64,000 nucleotides of DNA from Nitrospinaceae bacterium (GCA_029261535.1 JAJDBF010000070.1:124001-188000); one strand, 5' to 3'; positions 35,083 to 45,241 are shown, numbered from the stretch's first letter. A program made the numbers and translations. The notes: generated by a model from the letters alone, not told the origin.

Positions 35083-36892
35083 TCAAACCCTCGATGACTT
35101 TCGGGACCAGGTCTTCGGAATCGAGGAATGTTTTCTGCCAGATTTCCAGTGCCATGAGGGCTCGGATCTCCCTTGTATAGTTGTGTTTCTCGTCGCGATG
35201 ATCATTTAACATTTGATCGACATACGCTTCATTGAATAAATTCCTCTCGATGGCTTGCTCGGAAAGCAGGATGTCTCGTGTGAGCTGAAACAACTCTCCC
35301 TTGAACCACTCACCCACGGGAACCGTGAACATTTGTTTTTTTCTGTAAGCCAGTTCTTGCCCTATTAAAGGCGCGGCGGCTTTTTTAAAAAGGTATTTGG
35401 TTTCGTTATCTTTCAGCTTGAGATGCCCCGGCATCTTGAAAGCAAACTCCATCATTCGATAATCCAGAAACGGTGTGCGTGCCTCCAGTGAAACTGCCAT
35501 CCCCATCCGATCCGGCTTCACCAGATTATTGCCCGGTAGCAGAAGCATCATATCAATATACAGGGCCTGATTGACCCGGTCCATGTGAGAAACCTTTTCG
35601 TACAAGGGTTGCACGACATCGAAAGCATCCACGTCATCAAGCTGACGTACCAGATCATCCTGAAACAGTTTTTTCTTCGCTTGCGGGTCGAACAGGCTGA
35701 TATTTTGAAAATACGCTCTCCGGAATTCTCCTTTCCCCATCGCCTCAATTTGCTGGAGATTGAAGAAATCTCGGTACTTGTCGTAGCCTGCGAACAGTTC
35801 ATCACCACCATCCCCGGTCAAAACCATTTTGACTTGAGACGTGGCCAGTTGCGAAACCCGATAGGTCGGCAAAAATGAAATGTCCCCATGCGGCTGATCG
35901 CAATGAAATACTGCCAGCGGCCAAAGATCCAGCATATTGAAATCCACGCGTTCACTCACATGATGGGTCCGAAACCGTTCCGCCGCCTGCAAGGCAAAGG
36001 ATGTCTCGTCATAACGTTCGTCGTGAAATCCGATGCTGAAAGTTTTGACCGGCCGATCCATGTGCCGCGCCATCAACCCGACGACCGTACTGGAATCGAC
36101 ACCTCCTGATAAAAAAGCCCCGAACGGAGCATCGGACCTTAATCGAAGCCTGACGGCATCGTCAAGAATGGCGTTAAATTCTTCAATCCAGTCTTCTTCC
36201 TTGCGATCCTCCTCCGGCTGACTGTTTGATAAATCCCACCAGCAGTGTTGTTCTACTTTGCCGCGTTGAATTTTGAAACGGTGGCCTGGAGGGAAATGGC
36301 GAATATTTTTGAACAGGGTCAGAGGCGGCGGAACAAAATTAAACGTCAGGAAATAATCGAGGGCTTCCAGGTCCATGGCCCGTGGCACCCCCATCTTGAG
36401 GATAGCCTTGACTTCTGACGCAAAATAAAATCGATTGCCATCATCGTACAGGTAGAGAGGTTTGACCCCGATCCGGTCTCGCACGATGTGTAGAACATCC
36501 TCGCGCTTGTCGTAGATGGCGATAGAAAACATCCCGTTCAAGCGGGAGATAAAATCGATTCCATCGCGCTGGTAAAGGCGCAGGAGCACCTCCGTATCTG
36601 AATGAGTCCGGCAAGGGAACCCATCATGCTTCAGCTCTATGGCCAATTCTTTATAGTTGTAAATTTCACCGTTCTGAACCACGACGACCTGACCATCATC
36701 CGAAACAAATGGCTGATGCCCCTGATCCAGATCAATAATGGAAAGTCGCCTATTGCCCAACCCAACGCCTTCGCTGGTGTAGACACCAACATCATCCGGG
36801 CCCCGGTGATGAAGAATATCTCCCATGGCCTGCAAGCGTTCGGCCTCCAGGGATTCCCCACGGTGGTCAAAGTATCCAAAAATTCCGCACAT
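35072..36892 (-). CDS. asnB: Asparagine synthetase, glutamine-hydrolysing type
   Basis: 606 residues, full family length. The N-terminal nucleophile Cys2 in MCGIFGYF and the glutaminase domain (to about 190) are followed by the synthetase domain with SGGVDSSTV near 265 and TGDGGDELFAGY near 375. Besides making asparagine, such enzymes in polysaccharide loci can amidate sugar uronic acids. It is six bp after the phosphoglycosyltransferase gene and overlaps the Wzz-like gene, so glycan amidation is a reasonable inference. Confidence 0.92.
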   Translation of the reverse strand: MCGIFGYFDHRGESLEAERLQAMGDILHHRGPDDVGVYTSEGVGLGNRRLSIIDLDQGHQPFVSDDGQVVVVQNGEIYNYKELAIELKHDGFPCRTHSDTEVLLRLYQRDGIDFISRLNGMFSIAIYDKREDVLHIVRDRIGVKPLYLYDDGNRFYFASEVKAILKMGVPRAMDLEALDYFLTFNFVPPPLTLFKNIRHFPPGHRFKIQRGKVEQHCWWDLSNSQPEEDRKEEDWIEEFNAILDDAVRLRLRSDAPFGAFLSGGVDSSTVVGLMARHMDRPVKTFSIGFHDERYDETSFALQAAERFRTHHVSERVDFNMLDLWPLAVFHCDQPHGDISFLPTYRVSQLATSQVKMVLTGDGGDELFAGYDKYRDFFNLQQIEAMGKGEFRRAYFQNISLFDPQAKKKLFQDDLVRQLDDVDAFDVVQPLYEKVSHMDRVNQALYIDMMLLLPGNNLVKPDRMGMAVSLEARTPFLDYRMMEFAFKMPGHLKLKDNETKYLFKKAAAPLIGQELAYRKKQMFTVPVGEWFKGELFQLTRDILLSEQAIERNLFNEAYVDQMLNDHRDEKHNYTREIRALMALEIWQKTFLDSEDLVPKVIEGLNVQ

Positions 36893-36898
36893 AAAACT

Positions 36899-37453
36899 TT
36901 AATGACTCCCTTTGGTGAGAAGCTGGTTGACCGTAAGAAAAAGAATTTTGATGTCCAGCCACAAACTCATGTTGTCGATGTATTCAAAATCCAGTGCGGT
37001 GCGTTTTTTTGCCGTCGCCGCCGACCTCAGTGTGGCCTGCGCAAGACCCGTAATACCAGGCTTGACGCCAACCCGTTTGTTCCAGTCCTGTTCAGAATAA
37101 TTTTTCTTTTGATTGGGCACATCCGGTCGCGGGCCGACCAGGCTCATGTCTCCGATCAGGACGTTTAACAATTGAGGCAGTTCATCGAGGCTGGTCTTTC
37201 GGATAAAATGACCCACACGCGTGATCCTGGGGTCACCCACCGGGGTCTGATACGACCCGACCTGATCCGCATCAGCCACCATACTCCGGAATTTAAACAT
37301 TTTAAAAGGCTTTTCAAACTGACCCACACGGGTCGAAAAATAAAGAACTCCACCGGAAGAACTCGACCGGATGACCAGCGAGATTATTAGAAAAACCGGA
37401 GAGAGCAAAATCAATATCAGGAAACTGAGTGCAATATCAAAAACGCGCTTCAC
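36899..37453 (-). CDS. Initiating polyprenyl-phosphate phosphoglycosyltransferase (PglC-type)
   Basis: 184 residues, the minimal monotopic form. One N-terminal re-entrant hydrophobic helix (about 5-28), then FKFRSMVADAD near 53, RKTSLDELPQLLNVLIGDMSLVGPRP near 85-110 with the catalytic Asp-Glu dyad, and GITGLAQA near 135. It loads the first sugar phosphate onto undecaprenyl phosphate and so starts repeat-unit assembly. It lies directly before asnB and after an HpcH/HpaI-type gene in a tight run. Confidence 0.93.
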   Translation of the reverse strand: MKRVFDIALSFLILILLSPVFLIISLVIRSSSSGGVLYFSTRVGQFEKPFKMFKFRSMVADADQVGSYQTPVGDPRITRVGHFIRKTSLDELPQLLNVLIGDMSLVGPRPDVPNQKKNYSEQDWNKRVGVKPGITGLAQATLRSAATAKKRTALDFEYIDNMSLWLDIKILFLTVNQLLTKGSH

Positions 37454-37461
37454 AAGGGGCC

Positions 37462-38283
37462 TCAGGGATTGGACCGGGAGGCAATAATCAACGACACTAT
37501 CTGCTCCACTTTCTGACGGTCGAGCTCAACCTGGTCCGGAGTTCTATCGCCTAGATAGTCTTCCACCTCTCGCAGTTTATCAATCTCGTATTTCAGTTTA
37601 TTTATCAAGGAAGGGTCGTCGGATAAAAGGCCACGGTGAAATGTCCGGGACAGAATAACGGAGTTGGAACCCAGACGCAAATGTTCCCCCAGCACCAGTT
37701 CACCCGGCAGTTGGCCTTCACCTATCCGGGCGATCCCGCCAAACCCAAAGGGCAACCCCGCTTCCTTTATAGTCGCCGCCATTCGATCCACCATCCCGTT
37801 GATCAGCGGTTCAAAGATAAAGTTGAGCTGTAAGCCCAAATGCAGATCATTCAGCCCGATAAAAAGCTCATGGACACCATCGATAGCAACCAACTGAGGC
37901 AGGCAATCAGCGGCCTCCGGAGTTTCCACCAGAGGAATCACCCTGGCCCGTCCGTTCACCATTTGACAGAATTGCGCAAGCTCCTCCGGGGTTCGGAACA
38001 TGGGAAGCATGAGAAATTCCGGCTCGTATTGCAATGCCGTTTCGATTTCCTCAGCCGTCCCCTCATTGAGTGGGTTCAGCCGAACCAGCAAATCCGTATC
38101 TGGGATCGCTTCTCGAACTTTTGGAACGTCCTCCATACTGTGGGCACTGATCACCGTATCCAGATGCCCTTGCCGATCCTGTTTTCCCAGCAATTCAAGA
38201 TCGACAAATATCCGATCCACGCCAGCCGTCGCGGCAATTTTGGCAAACTCCGGTTTATTGGTTATCAACATTAAATCAAGCAT
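37462..38283 (-). CDS. HpcH/HpaI aldolase-citrate lyase family protein
   Basis: 273 residues, a single TIM barrel. VDRIFVDLELLGKQ near 22, LLVRLNPLN near 65, IPLVETPEAAD near 117 (metal-ligand Glu) and HELFIGLNDLHLGL near 137 (metal-ligand Asp) are family blocks. These enzymes cleave or form C-C bonds with pyruvate or acetyl-CoA units using a divalent metal. The gene overlaps the flippase gene by eight bases and sits amid glycan assembly genes, so it may make or trim an unusual keto-sugar precursor. Substrate unknown. Confidence 0.85.
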   Translation of the reverse strand: MLDLMLITNKPEFAKIAATAGVDRIFVDLELLGKQDRQGHLDTVISAHSMEDVPKVREAIPDTDLLVRLNPLNEGTAEEIETALQYEPEFLMLPMFRTPEELAQFCQMVNGRARVIPLVETPEAADCLPQLVAIDGVHELFIGLNDLHLGLQLNFIFEPLINGMVDRMAATIKEAGLPFGFGGIARIGEGQLPGELVLGEHLRLGSNSVILSRTFHRGLLSDDPSLINKLKYEIDKLREVEDYLGDRTPDQVELDRQKVEQIVSLIIASRSNP

Positions 38284-39799
38284 TCAGTCTGAGCCTCAAT
38301 TTTTTCAGGATATAAGTTCTGTAATGTTCTATGGAGAGCAGGGTTCCTCCGAAGACAAACAACGCGGCAAAAACTGCCAGGAAAAAACTGCCCCCACGCC
38401 CACCATCAATTATTTGTGAAAGCCAGGCAAAGGGGACAAAAAGAATCGATCCAAGAACCAGGACTTTCAGAAAATCCTTTCTTGTTTCCAACGGAACAAA
38501 ATTAAAACCGTGGTGTTTTCTGAGGAGAAAAACCTGCATCCCCAGCACCAGCCAATACACCAACACCAACGCCAGAACAATTCCTTCGAGCTCCCAAAGT
38601 ATTGCCATGAACCAGGCCATAGGAATGAATATTAAAACCCCGGTCAGGCTACTCACCAAGGGGAGCCTAGTGTCGTGTTTCGCATTTGAAACTGCCGTCA
38701 TCAACGCTATCAGGCCTTGTGCGGGAACAGCCAGAATTCCAATTTGTAATAGACCTGAAATTTGCACCAGCCCAGCGTTATCCATTTTACCCCATTCATA
38801 AACAATCCGGGTAAGGTCTTCGCTGAACCAGATGGCAACCAGAACAATGGCGTACGAAGCAATGAAAAGGGTCGTCACCCCGATACGGGCAATCTCCAGC
38901 CCTTCCTCATTTTTACCCTGGCTGAAAAATCCCGACAAGGTAGGAAACAGCACCACGGTGAACACGCCGAGGCAAATCCCCATGGGCAACTCCACCAGCT
39001 TGGTAATGTAATTGATGGTAGCAAAGGAACCTGAACCCTCCAGTGAGGCAAGTGTTCTCGCGATGATTGGCATCGTCAGAAGCAAGCTTCCAGAACCCAG
39101 TGCTTGCAGGTAGCGAATCAATAAAAAGCGGTTGATATACCAACCCGCCCAGCGTGAGCTTTGAGGCTTCTTTTGCCGGGCGGCGATCCATTGAGAAATC
39201 CATCGCAACATCCCCGCCAAAATGATGGCCCACCCTAAAAAATATATCTCGCTTGAGTCATTGATGAACACCAGAAATGCCACGACAAGAGTGAAGTTGA
39301 ATATCAGAGTCCCAAGAGCAGGAATTCCAAAGCGGTTATTCGCCTGGAGATAGGCGGTGGTGACTCCGGCCAACGCCGTGAGAGGAACGACCCAGAGAGA
39401 GTATTGGATTAACTGGCTGGACAGGTTCACCGCCGTCTCGGTGAAACCGGGGGCGAATAGATGGACCAGGGATTCCGGGAATAGGATCAGAACTCCTACC
39501 AGAGAGGAAAACCCCAGGCCCGTCAAAAGGCTTGATTGCAGGAATAAGTGATGAGCCGCTTCAGAATCGAGTTTTTTTAATTCCGGAATCAAAGCCGCGG
39601 CCAATGCACCGCCCATCAGGATGTTGATCATGAAGTCCGGCAACATCAAGGTGAAAATAACAATATCGGCTTCTTCCGACACTCCAAAAGCGGACGCGAT
39701 GGTGACTTCGCGGACAAACCCGGTGATCCGCCCAAGAAACAGGCCACCGGAAACCAGAAAACCGGCCGCCAACAACCGCTTTACGGAAAAGCTGGACAT
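38276..39799 (-). CDS. murJ: MurJ/MviN-family lipid-linked sugar flippase
   Basis: 507 residues with about 14 membrane spans. Conserved features include the N-terminal LFLGRITGFVREVTIASAFG near 20-39 and FMINILMGGALAAALIPE near 52, typical for MurJ. MurJ moves lipid II. In a locus that otherwise lacks a Wzx gene, this copy may instead flip the glycan repeat unit. A second murJ elsewhere in the genome would support that. It is the first gene of the minus-strand run that goes on through the HpcH-like, phosphoglycosyltransferase and asnB genes. Confidence 0.88.
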   Translation of the reverse strand: MSSFSVKRLLAAGFLVSGGLFLGRITGFVREVTIASAFGVSEEADIVIFTLMLPDFMINILMGGALAAALIPELKKLDSEAAHHLFLQSSLLTGLGFSSLVGVLILFPESLVHLFAPGFTETAVNLSSQLIQYSLWVVPLTALAGVTTAYLQANNRFGIPALGTLIFNFTLVVAFLVFINDSSEIYFLGWAIILAGMLRWISQWIAARQKKPQSSRWAGWYINRFLLIRYLQALGSGSLLLTMPIIARTLASLEGSGSFATINYITKLVELPMGICLGVFTVVLFPTLSGFFSQGKNEEGLEIARIGVTTLFIASYAIVLVAIWFSEDLTRIVYEWGKMDNAGLVQISGLLQIGILAVPAQGLIALMTAVSNAKHDTRLPLVSSLTGVLIFIPMAWFMAILWELEGIVLALVLVYWLVLGMQVFLLRKHHGFNFVPLETRKDFLKVLVLGSILFVPFAWLSQIIDGGRGGSFFLAVFAALFVFGGTLLSIEHYRTYILKKLRLRLNA

Positions 39800-40171
39800 T
39801 CAAATAATTCTTTCTATGACAGGCAACTCGCTGGCCTTGAATTTTAGAGACACAAGCCGAAAAGAAATCTTCAGGAAACAATCCGTTCAGGAAGAAGTTA
39901 AAATTCCACTGGCATGATTGAGGCAGGTTTGGAGCTAATACAGAAACCGTAAAAATTTTAGCACAGAACCTCATCCGGAATAACCCCCAATGGCGACCTT
40001 GCCGCAGACCGGTCAGCAAATAAATACTAAACAGATAAATTAAATTGTACAATAACCGCGCCCACAAACTGGACATTTACCCTTGGCGCGTAAATAAAAA
40101 AACATCTAACGCCACTAATCATATTTAGCTGGATTTTTGGCCCCTTCGATCACCTTTGATAGTTTTTAATA
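39800..40171. other. Divergent intergenic region
   Basis: 372 bp between the flippase (minus) and ligase (plus) genes. It is AT-rich, with no ORF or strong hairpin. A weak minus-strand promoter-like pair (TTGTAC, 17 bp, TAGTAT) occurs near 40030-40060. Confidence 0.35.
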
Positions 40172-41500
40172 ATGTTTAAGGTTTGCCAAAAATTTTTCGC
40201 GGGTCATTCGCTCCCATTACCTGAGAGAGTTATCAAGCTCCGGGCCTGGTGTCTTACGCTGGACCGCGTTCAATGGTGTTGTCTGTTTTTATTTTCCATT
40301 GGATGTTTTGTTTCCATTTCCCTGGCCCAGATCAGTGCGCTCACTGGCTTTGCAATATGGATGGTTCAACTAAAACTAACCCGCTCCTGGAAACGCGTTC
40401 AACTACCCCTTATCTTGCCGTTCGCTTTATTTGCCGGAGCCTCCATCCTCTCCGTATTACTGGCTGTTGACTGGCGGGTCAGTCTGCCTCCCCTTAAGAA
40501 ACTTCTTGAAATCCTCATATTTTTTTGGGTGCTAAACGTACTCAGAAAACGAAACCCGACAACTGTTTTTAAAAGTTTCTTCTCTCAAATCAGAAAAAAT
40601 TACCGCAGTATTTTCGAGAGTTTTCAAAGTAGCAACGGGGAAATTCTCGTGATGCTTTGTACCGGAATGGGAGCTCTGATTTCTACTTATTGTTTCTATC
40701 TGGCATTTCAAAATGGAATCGAGCGACCCTACCGGGTAGTCGGTGGATTTGACAATCCTATTTCCTGGGGCGTGGTTCTCATGATGCTTTCCCTCCTGGC
40801 GGGCACGCATATAATCCACTCTTCCCACAAAGGAAGGATTGTTTCTTGCGCATTTTTTTTCCTCCTGGTTTCCTGTTTGATCATCACTCTGGTTCGCGAA
40901 GCCTGGCTGGGCTTTATTGTCGCCCTGACCGCAATGCTGATATTCAGAAAGCGGATTTTGGCTCTCATCGCGCCCTTCGCCTTCATTTTTATTCTGGTTG
41001 CTTTACCTGGAAATATTCAAAACCGTTTGATGGAAATGAAAGACCTTAACCTGAAAACATTTCAGTTGCGGCTCGACATGTGGCAAGCTGGCTGGGAAGT
41101 CTTTAAAGATTACCCGATAGTTGGCTGTGGATTCAGGTGCACCAGGCTTATTGCTTCCGACTATCCGAAACATCAAAGAGTACTCGAGTACTGGGCGGGC
41201 GGGCTACACAATAATTTTGTTCAAATTGCGGTAGATCTGGGCTTGGTGGGCTTGATGACCTGGCTTGGGATATGGGCCGCTTTCTTCTGGCAGACCGCTT
41301 TAAAATTGAGATCCCTCAAACCGGATGATCCCAACAGATGGATTATTCATGGAAGTATCTGGTCTGTTCTTGCGTTCCTGATCGCCTGTCTGTTTGAATC
41401 ACATTTTTACGATACGGAAGTCGCCATGATTCTTTTTATGGTCATGGCCCTGCCCTTTTCTATCAAGGCCGCCCCTCAATCTTCACAACAAATAAATTAA
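40172..41500 (+). CDS. O-antigen ligase (WaaL/Wzy_C) family protein
   Basis: 442 residues with about 11-12 membrane spans. The long periplasmic segment between 290 and 350 contains GCGFRC and GGLHNNFVQIAVDLGLVGL. The His there is the hallmark of the Wzy_C/WaaL family. The protein ligates undecaprenyl-linked glycan to lipid A-core or to protein. Ligases and polymerases of this family cannot be separated by sequence alone. It is transcribed opposite to the flippase run and ends 18 bp from the NeuC gene, tail to tail. Confidence 0.85.
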   Translation: MFKVCQKFFAGHSLPLPERVIKLRAWCLTLDRVQWCCLFLFSIGCFVSISLAQISALTGFAIWMVQLKLTRSWKRVQLPLILPFALFAGASILSVLLAVDWRVSLPPLKKLLEILIFFWVLNVLRKRNPTTVFKSFFSQIRKNYRSIFESFQSSNGEILVMLCTGMGALISTYCFYLAFQNGIERPYRVVGGFDNPISWGVVLMMLSLLAGTHIIHSSHKGRIVSCAFFFLLVSCLIITLVREAWLGFIVALTAMLIFRKRILALIAPFAFIFILVALPGNIQNRLMEMKDLNLKTFQLRLDMWQAGWEVFKDYPIVGCGFRCTRLIASDYPKHQRVLEYWAGGLHNNFVQIAVDLGLVGLMTWLGIWAAFFWQTALKLRSLKPDDPNRWIIHGSIWSVLAFLIACLFESHFYDTEVAMILFMVMALPFSIKAAPQSSQQIN

Positions 41501-41518
41501 CTCCAAATTTTCGTGGGC

Positions 41519-42649
41519 TCAATACGTATTGGTTTTGTTTAACAATTCGGGAGTCAGCGGAAGGGTTTTAAGAAGGTCAACGATCCGTTGCCCTGCTGTA
41601 CCATCCCCGTAAATATTGTTTTGGGGAAAGCGGCCTGCTTGCAAGTTTTGTTGCACTGCCTGAACAATCGCCCTTGAATCCACCTCAACATCGGTCACAT
41701 TTGCATTGCGCTCGCGATGATTTTGCCTTTGCCCGACATTGACCACCGGGGTACCAAAGGTGGCGGCTTCAATTATTCCACTGCTGGAGTTGCCCACCAT
41801 GATGTCCGCAGATTTCATCAGGGAAACAAAATCAATTCGCGGCAAATGGACCTGCAAACTCACTCCCTCGAACTCCCGGTATTTTTGCAAGGCGGTCCGG
41901 ATGCGATTCCCGCCAGCATCCGAATTTGGCATCAACGCCACAATTTGAACGTCACACTCGCGGAGGGCATCCATCAGGCAAGTTGTCTGTTGATCGGCCA
42001 CCCCCTGTTCCGCCAGCACCGGGTGGAACAGGACCAGGGCGAGAGGTTTTTCAGGATCAAATTTAAATTGCCGACACAAGTCCGCACGCGAATGTTGCGC
42101 AAGATGGTTCAGTCCATCCAGTCCGGGCGCACCGGTGATAAAAATTTTGTCCTCCGCCTCGCCCATTTGTACCAGCCGTTTTTTAGAATTTTCAGTAGCG
42201 GTAAAATGGTAATGCGATAGCTTGGAGATGGCGTGGCGAATCGGTTCATCAACGGTTCCCGAACGTTCCCCGCCATGAATGTGTACCACCGGAATGTTGA
42301 GGTGGATGGCGGCCAGGGCTCCGGCGAGCATTTCTCCACGGTCCCCCAGTAGCAGGACAAGACCAGGATTTTCTTTTTCAAATACAGGAATCATTCCCTT
42401 AAGTTCGTCCGCCAGAGCCCGCGCCATGGAAGCGCCGGATGTCTCTTCCAAGGCCACGGGAATACGACCACACACTCCTAGCCCAGCCTCTTCAATTTCA
42501 CGGACCGTATTGCCGTACTCAAGGGCAAGATGCATGCCGGTGACGCAAACCGAGATATCAAGAGCGGAATCCATTTGAGCTTGCTTGAGGGTGGAAGAAA
42601 GCAACCCGAAATCTGCCCGCGTACCAGAAACATAAATAATTTTTCTCAT
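41519..42649 (-). CDS. neuC: UDP-N-acetylglucosamine 2-epimerase, hydrolysing (NeuC/LegG-like)
   Basis: 376 residues. The N-terminal VSGTRADFGLL (residues 7-17), LLLGDRGEMLAGA near 99, HIHGGERSGTVDEPIRHAI near 122-140, TGAPGLD near 172 and the C-terminal VGNSSSGIIEAATFGTPVVN near 288 are the NeuC family signatures. It converts UDP-GlcNAc (or a related NDP-sugar) to the free mannosamine derivative used by NeuB. It completes, with 12989 and 26714, a three-step route to a CMP-nonulosonic acid. Confidence 0.93.
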   Translation of the reverse strand: MRKIIYVSGTRADFGLLSSTLKQAQMDSALDISVCVTGMHLALEYGNTVREIEEAGLGVCGRIPVALEETSGASMARALADELKGMIPVFEKENPGLVLLLGDRGEMLAGALAAIHLNIPVVHIHGGERSGTVDEPIRHAISKLSHYHFTATENSKKRLVQMGEAEDKIFITGAPGLDGLNHLAQHSRADLCRQFKFDPEKPLALVLFHPVLAEQGVADQQTTCLMDALRECDVQIVALMPNSDAGGNRIRTALQKYREFEGVSLQVHLPRIDFVSLMKSADIMVGNSSSGIIEAATFGTPVVNVGQRQNHRERNANVTDVEVDSRAIVQAVQQNLQAGRFPQNNIYGDGTAGQRIVDLLKTLPLTPELLNKTNTY

Positions 42650-42939
42650 GGTTTTCTCTAGTTTTTTTCTTGCTTGAATTTATTACTCACCGAAGGGAAC
42701 AGGCCGGTTTTCTGGACATCAAACCCGCGCAACGCTATGCTCAAATATATCTGGATGAAAAAAGGAAATGGGTTCCTTTTTAAATACCATCCCGACTCCA
42801 TTATAGTCGGAATTTTCCGGTTGAAACAAATTCTCGCCGACAACCCCTGAAAAAAAACGGCTGAGAGGAATCGACCCTGTTCTCCCAATAAGGGTTTAGG
42901 TGTAAAATATAAACTTAACTGATCTCGCATAAAACTGAA

Positions 42940-44319
42940 GTGAGTCTACTGGTGAATAGCGATAAAAAAAACAGCCCACCGTTAAAAGAAAACGAACAGT
43001 TGACTCATGAATACCGGGTGCTGCACAAGGTCGCCCAGATTCTGCAAACTCATGGCGACCTCATTGAAATGCTACAGGATGTCATGAAAGTCATCACGGA
43101 ATTTGAAGAATTAAAAGTGGAAAACAAGGCTGGCATTTTTCTTGCGGACCATGAAAACCAAGCCCTGCGCTTATTCACCCTTGTCGGAAACTTCAGCGAA
43201 GAATTCATAAAAATGGAACAGAAAATTCCCTTTGGTGAATGCCTGTGCGGGCGCGTTGCCCTTTCCGGCGATCTGTTGATGAGCGAAAGTTGCTTCAAGG
43301 ACAGCCGCCATGACAGAACTTATGACGACATGACAGCGCACGGTCATTATATTATCCCCTTAAAAAGCCTGGACCACCTGGTAGGAGTCATGTTTCTTTA
43401 CACCAACACTAATCCCTCCTGGTACCAGCACAGCCAGGAGGTATTACTCTCTATCGGGGGCTTGATAGCCGATGCCATCAAAAGAAAGCAAACGGATACA
43501 GAGTTGGAGCAATACAGAGGACATCTTGAATTTATGGTGGACTCCAAAACATCCGAGCTTAGAAAGACCAACGAAAAACTCACCTTGGAGATTGAGGAAC
43601 ATAAAAACACTCAAAATAATCTAAAAGTATCCAGAGACCAATTGAGAAATTTCAGCAACCAGATTCAGGTCGCAAGGGAAGAAGAAAAATCCCGGATAGC
43701 CAGAGAAGTGCATGACCGCCTCGGGCAATCGTTAACAGCCTTAAAAATAGATTCCCGTTACATCGAGAAAAAAATCCCGCCCAACCTGGAAGAAGTTAAG
43801 GAGTGTTTGCATTCCATGACTGAATTGATCGACACCACTATATCCTCCGTTCAGGAAATTGCGATGGAGCTTCGCCCGCCCATTCTGGATGCGTTTGGTT
43901 TGTGTGAAGCCATCGCCTGGCAAGCGGAGGAATACAGCCGAAAGTTAGGTATTGAATTTGACCTGAGTCATTTGCAGGAACATATTGATTTGGATAAAAA
44001 TCTCACCACCGCATTATTCAGAATTTTTCAGGAAGCGTTGACTAATATCACGCGCCACGCGCAAGCAACCAAAGTCCGGGTAAGCCTGAATTTAAACGGT
44101 GGTAATCTTGCCTTTACAATTGAAGACAATGGCAAGGGAATAACCAATGAAGCCATTCACAGCCCGGACTCCATCGGCCTGATTGGCATTCAGGAACGGG
44201 TTTTTGGATATAATGGGAAAGTAACATTTGAAGGCCTCTCAGGGAAAGGGACCAGGGTAACGGTGACAATACCCGTCGATAAAAAATGGAATCTTCAAAA
44301 GGTGCCATCAAGGTATTAA
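42940..44319 (+). CDS. GAF-domain sensor histidine kinase (NarX-type HisKA_3)
   Basis: 459 residues, probably from GTG at 42940 (a second GTG four codons later is possible). Cytoplasmic: no membrane helix. GAF domain about 35-185 holding a CLCG motif at 101-104 and a later Cys at 118, a coiled region 185-245, then HisKA_3 with the phospho-acceptor His258 (REVHDRLGQ) and an HATPase domain (DNGKGI near 393). The last 34 bases overlap the response regulator gene, so they form a pair. The paired cysteines suggest redox or metal-cofactor sensing, which is inference. A paralogous GAF domain is in the kinase at 45767. Confidence 0.92.
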   Translation: MSLLVNSDKKNSPPLKENEQLTHEYRVLHKVAQILQTHGDLIEMLQDVMKVITEFEELKVENKAGIFLADHENQALRLFTLVGNFSEEFIKMEQKIPFGECLCGRVALSGDLLMSESCFKDSRHDRTYDDMTAHGHYIIPLKSLDHLVGVMFLYTNTNPSWYQHSQEVLLSIGGLIADAIKRKQTDTELEQYRGHLEFMVDSKTSELRKTNEKLTLEIEEHKNTQNNLKVSRDQLRNFSNQIQVAREEEKSRIAREVHDRLGQSLTALKIDSRYIEKKIPPNLEEVKECLHSMTELIDTTISSVQEIAMELRPPILDAFGLCEAIAWQAEEYSRKLGIEFDLSHLQEHIDLDKNLTTALFRIFQEALTNITRHAQATKVRVSLNLNGGNLAFTIEDNGKGITNEAIHSPDSIGLIGIQERVFGYNGKVTFEGLSGKGTRVTVTIPVDKKWNLQKVPSRY

Positions 44320-44936
44320 TTGCTGACGATCACGAAATAATCCGCCAGGGGTTTTGTAAAATTCTGGGTGAGACTTCGGATTTAACGGTAATCGGTGAAG
44401 CGAGCAATGGCAATGAGGTCATTGATTTCGTAAAAAAAGCGGACACCGATGTTGTCGTTCTTGATTATGATATGCCGGAAAAAAACGGCCTGGACACGTT
44501 GATTGAATTAAAAACCATAAAACCTGAATTGCCCGTTTTGATTTTAAGCATCTTCCCTGAAACCCATTACGGCACGCGCTTTTTAAAAGCCGGTGCTTCC
44601 GGTTATATGGGGAAAGCCAGTGCCTCCGATCAACTGGTGGATGCTCTCAGAAAGCTGGCCAGAGGAGAAAAATATATCTCTCCTGCCTTGACCGAGCAAC
44701 TGGTAGCCGGTCTAAATAGTGAAACGGACAAACCTCCCCATGAAAGATTGACCGATCGGGAGTTCCAGGTTTTTCACATGCTTGCCGAGGGAAAGAAATT
44801 AAAGAGCATTGCTGATGAACTCTGCTTGAGCCCCAATACCATCAGCACCTATCGCTCGCGTATCCTCGAAAAATTTAATGTGGATGGCAATGCCGACCTG
44901 ATCCACTACGCTATCAAAAATGGCCTGGTCAATTGA
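44286..44936 (+). CDS. NarL/FixJ-type response regulator
   Basis: 216 residues. Receiver domain 8-125 with acidic pocket Asp14/Asp15, phospho-acceptor Asp60 (VVLDYDMP) and Lys near 109. LuxR-type helix-turn-helix about 150-210 (LTDREFQVFHMLAEGKKLKS, NTISTYRSRILEK). It overlaps the GAF kinase gene and is certainly its partner. It would regulate promoters, perhaps the neighbouring cytochrome c peroxidase, which is unproven. Confidence 0.95.
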   Translation: MESSKGAIKVLIADDHEIIRQGFCKILGETSDLTVIGEASNGNEVIDFVKKADTDVVVLDYDMPEKNGLDTLIELKTIKPELPVLILSIFPETHYGTRFLKAGASGYMGKASASDQLVDALRKLARGEKYISPALTEQLVAGLNSETDKPPHERLTDREFQVFHMLAEGKKLKSIADELCLSPNTISTYRSRILEKFNVDGNADLIHYAIKNGLVN

Positions 44937-45241
44937 TCCACACCCTTTGAGCCCACGTTAACCTCCCTTCCCTCCTCCGCTTTTCCTCACCACACATCCT
45001 GTCCACTCTGTAGTGATTCCACTACATCCAAATCAGGAAACCACCGCATCACATTGGTGTTTACAGCGATTCTCTATTTTCTCCCTCTCTCTATACTGGG
45101 TCTAAGAATTGGAAGCGGTCCGCCAGTTCTGGTTCTCTAATTCCCAAGTTGCTTCTCAACACAGAGATAAGGAATTGGCGGACTTCACAAAAAAAGCGCG
45201 ACTAAAGTGAACCACTAAAACCCATGAATAGGAGAATCGTT
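44937..45241. other. Intergenic region with distant inverted repeat
   Basis: 305 bp without a gene. GTCCGCCA near 45118 pairs with TGGCGGAC near 45174, which could fold a long leader hairpin ahead of the receiver gene. No clear promoter identified. Confidence 0.35.
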
